NCBI GenBank assembly: GCA_007126035.1
Contig: SLCC01000176.1
Span: forward strand, 1 to 42,742
DNA length: 42,742 bases
Direction of reading: 5' to 3'
DNA from: Gemmatimonadota bacterium
GTDB lineage: Bacteria; Gemmatimonadota; Gemmatimonadetes; Longimicrobiales; RSA9
Part shown: positions 41,051 to 42,742 of the stretch, in pieces
How positions within the stretch are numbered: the first letter of the stretch is position 1
Layout: every line of letters begins with the position of its first letter
Made by a program: the position numbers and the translations under genes
The notes under the pieces: model-generated
Database searches by the model: none
Told to the model about the DNA's origin: nothing
Seen by the model: only the letters and a program-made list of their open reading frames with translations

Positions 41051-42256
41051 ATGACCAGCGACCAGTCCGTACTGATCATCGGTGGCGGGATTGGTGGGCT
41101 CTCCGCCGCCCTGGCGCTGCGCCAGGTCGGCGTCAGGGCCCAGGTCTTTGAGCAGGCCGAGGCTCTGAAGGAAGTGGGTGCCGGAGTCAGCCTGTGGCCG
41201 AACGCCATGCGTGCCCTCGCGCAGCTGGGGCTGGCAGAGCCCGTCATGGCAGATCACCAGAGGCTCGAGCGTATCGTCATCCGACGCAGCGACGGGGCAC
41301 ACCTGCTCCGCCTCGATCAGCCCGGGCGCTACCCGGAGCCGGCAATCTGCGTCCACAGGGCCCACCTCCAGGGCGTGCTGGCTGACGCCCTCGCCACCGA
41401 TCGACTCCACCTGGGCCGCCGCCTGGTGAGTTTCCGTGACCATCAAGATCGCGTCGACGCAGAGTTCCACGACGGAACCGACGTCAGCGGATCCCTCCTC
41501 ATCGGCTGCGACGGAATCCGTTCCACCACTCGCGCCCGCCTCCACAGCCAGGCGCCACCCAGGTACCGGGGCTATCAGATATGGCGAGGTGTGAGTCCAC
41601 TCCAGCTCCCCCCCGAGCTGATGCACCAGTCAACCGAATGGTGGGGCGTCGGTCGGAGGTTCGGCATCCTCCCCGGCGAGCCCGGCCATGTCTTCTGGTA
41701 CGCCACGCAGAGCGTCGACGGCGGGCCCGAATTCAGGGAGGGCGCAGCGAGGCCCGCCCACAAATCTGCGCACGACACCCTGTCCGAACGACGCCGATCC
41801 GGCGAAACACCAGGATCCTTCAAACAGTGGCCGTTCCCCGTACCGGAGCTCTTGGCCGCGCCGTACCAGGGGGATCCGATCCTGACCGACGCGGAGGACC
41901 GGCCCGTCCCCCGATCCTGGGGACGAGGACTGGTCACGCTGCTGGGCGATGCCGCCCACCCCATGACGCCCAATATGGGCCAGGGTGCTTGCACGGCCAT
42001 CGAAGATGCCGTGGTCCTGGCACGATGCATCGCAGCCAGCGGGGTAACGCCCGCTGCTCTCCGCCGGTTCGAGCGCCTCCGCCAGCCGCGTACCCGCCGG
42101 ATCGTCCGCCAGTCGAACCGGATCGGGCGTCTGGGTCAACTGAACCGGCCCGCACTGGCCGCCATGAGGGATTCGGTCATACGACTAACGCCGCCCCCCC
42201 TACTGGGACCGCCCCAGCGCCGGGTGTACGGATACCGCGCTCCAGAAATCCGCTGA
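41051..42256 (+). CDS. FAD-dependent monooxygenase (UbiH/PHBH-type)
   Basis: A 401-residue class A flavoprotein monooxygenase. The N-terminal FAD motif is IIGGGIGGLSAALALRQVG, the DG motif GCDGIRSTTRARL, and the second FAD motif LLGDAAHPMTPNMGQGACTAIEDA. These define enzymes that hydroxylate an aromatic or similar ring with NAD(P)H and oxygen (salicylate hydroxylase, zeaxanthin epoxidase-like and ubiquinone hydroxylases). The substrate is unknown. The C-terminal 50 residues are basic and end in a Pro-rich stretch, perhaps for membrane contact. It follows the lipoprotein gene closely. Confidence 0.85.
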   Translation: MTSDQSVLIIGGGIGGLSAALALRQVGVRAQVFEQAEALKEVGAGVSLWPNAMRALAQLGLAEPVMADHQRLERIVIRRSDGAHLLRLDQPGRYPEPAICVHRAHLQGVLADALATDRLHLGRRLVSFRDHQDRVDAEFHDGTDVSGSLLIGCDGIRSTTRARLHSQAPPRYRGYQIWRGVSPLQLPPELMHQSTEWWGVGRRFGILPGEPGHVFWYATQSVDGGPEFREGAARPAHKSAHDTLSERRRSGETPGSFKQWPFPVPELLAAPYQGDPILTDAEDRPVPRSWGRGLVTLLGDAAHPMTPNMGQGACTAIEDAVVLARCIAASGVTPAALRRFERLRQPRTRRIVRQSNRIGRLGQLNRPALAAMRDSVIRLTPPPLLGPPQRRVYGYRAPEIR

Positions 42257-42619
42257 TTTGACACGAACGGGATCTGGTTCGGGGTGATGAACCGCGAGCC
42301 TGACGTTACGCGCGTGCCGTCCTCGGCCAAGCGGCGGTGGGCATGTTGCCGCTCAGGACATCGAAAGGCTGTGTTAGCAGGAATTGTGGGTTGAAGCTCA
42401 GCGTTGACCGCTCGGCCCCATGACATGCCCAGTTCCCAATGGCGTCGGGACTGACTCGTAGCTTACTCGCATCGCAGCCATCCAGATTGACGGCACTGCA
42501 AGCAGATCGAGGTAGGCCAGGTCTATGCGGGTCCCACCAAGGCAATGGCCAGCCGGTCAAGTCAATGTGCGCGCCACCCCGCGAGAGATGAAGACACCTT
42601 TCAAACAGTCCACCTGATC
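42257..42619 (+). other. no gene recognised (363 bases)
   Basis: I see no credible gene here. Base composition is lower in G+C than the genes to the left. Short open frames on the minus strand lack ribosome sites and protein-like composition. A weak CGAAC/GTTCG stem lies just after the monooxygenase stop (about 42264-42281). The region may be degraded mobile DNA next to the fragment at the right edge. Confidence 0.5.
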
Positions 42620-42742
42620 CTAGGGGAAGGCGCAGGCGATGAGGAGGTTGTTGGCCTCGGTGTCGCTGGTGCCGGCCCTGTCGCACATGGTCAGGAAGCG
42701 GTGCCAGACCAGGTAGTTGGGCAGGTAGCGAGTGGCCACGCC
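42620..42742 (-). CDS. C-terminal fragment, possible transposase
   Basis: A frame entering from the right edge ends with TAG at 42620-42622. The 40 visible residues start GVATRYLPNYLVWHRF and end IACAFP. The RYLPNYLxWxR pattern resembles the C-terminal end of some insertion-sequence transposases, where a chain of aromatic residues follows the catalytic domain, but I cannot assign a family. The N-terminal part lies outside the window. Confidence 0.4.
   Translation of the reverse strand, partial: GVATRYLPNYLVWHRFLTMCDRAGTSDTEANNLLIACAFP

Noticed and set aside
1-42742. CRISPR arrays, tRNA and rRNA genes
   Set aside because: No regularly spaced repeats, no cloverleaf-like sequence and no rRNA-like stretch seen; the only tandem repeats are those at 34175, 38050 and 40531.

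Overview
The window is GC-rich (roughly two thirds G+C by eye), densely coded bacterial chromosome. It has no rRNA, tRNA, CRISPR array, phage or complete insertion sequence that I can see. Several traits point to a Gram-negative bacterium outside the model groups, most likely Gemmatimonadota or a similar lineage. These are two adjacent S9 prolyl-oligopeptidases, an AsmA-type protein, a small beta-barrel protein, a heme A synthase, a GT4 trehalose synthase, and signal peptides whose predicted mature proteins all begin with Gln. The taxonomic call is inference; no phylogenetic marker is present.

Layout: 0.1-1.7 kb holds a small GlsB/YeaQ-like membrane protein and an MFS exporter (both minus). 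1.8-4.2 kb (plus) holds a GAF-GAF-GGDEF cyclase, an unknown helical protein and a zinc-ribbon protein. 4.2-13.3 kb is a nine-gene minus-strand run with short gaps or overlaps: a 92-aa unknown protein, an SDR, a Rho-N-like small protein, a DUF1704 metallopeptidase, a GshB-like ATP-grasp ligase, an S41 protease, an L,D-transpeptidase, an esterase and a DUF1460 cell-wall hydrolase. Divergent to it is a TreT-like trehalose synthase (13.5-15.0 kb), which overlaps plsY tail to tail. plsY in turn overlaps a PAS-PAS-GAF histidine kinase. 17.7-22.1 kb holds two secreted S9 peptidases. 22.2-28.5 kb holds a PflX-type radical SAM protein, divergent ctaA, an FAD amine oxidase coupled to a BadF-type kinase, and an aldehyde dehydrogenase. 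28.6-35.8 kb holds an AsmA protein with a coiled-coil tail, an orphan AmrS radical SAM enzyme, an FmdB zinc ribbon, a secreted HExxH metalloprotease, a methyltransferase and a beta-barrel protein. 35.8-42.3 kb holds a creatininase homologue with an apparent internal deletion, dmsC, a giant fused DmsA-DmsB reductase, a small lipoprotein and an FAD monooxygenase. The right edge carries the C-terminal end of a possible transposase.

The most interesting candidate system is the coupled set at 8.9-12.0 kb. A DUF1704 zinc peptidase (relative of eukaryotic MATCAP tubulin detyrosinases) ends one base before an ATP-grasp ligase begins (relative, by fold, of tubulin tyrosine ligase). The pair follows a tiny Rho-N-like protein whose stop overlaps the peptidase start. 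Together they could add and remove a C-terminal residue on a protein or peptide. Second is a one-polypeptide DMSO-reductase-type enzyme (catalytic plus four-cluster ferredoxin subunit) with no Tat signal. Its linker contains a 51-bp duplication, and its GTG start lies inside a 23-bp tandem repeat that makes a cascade of start/stop-overlapping mini-ORFs. Third is a cell-wall set (S41 protease, L,D-transpeptidase, DUF1460 hydrolase) in one transcription unit.
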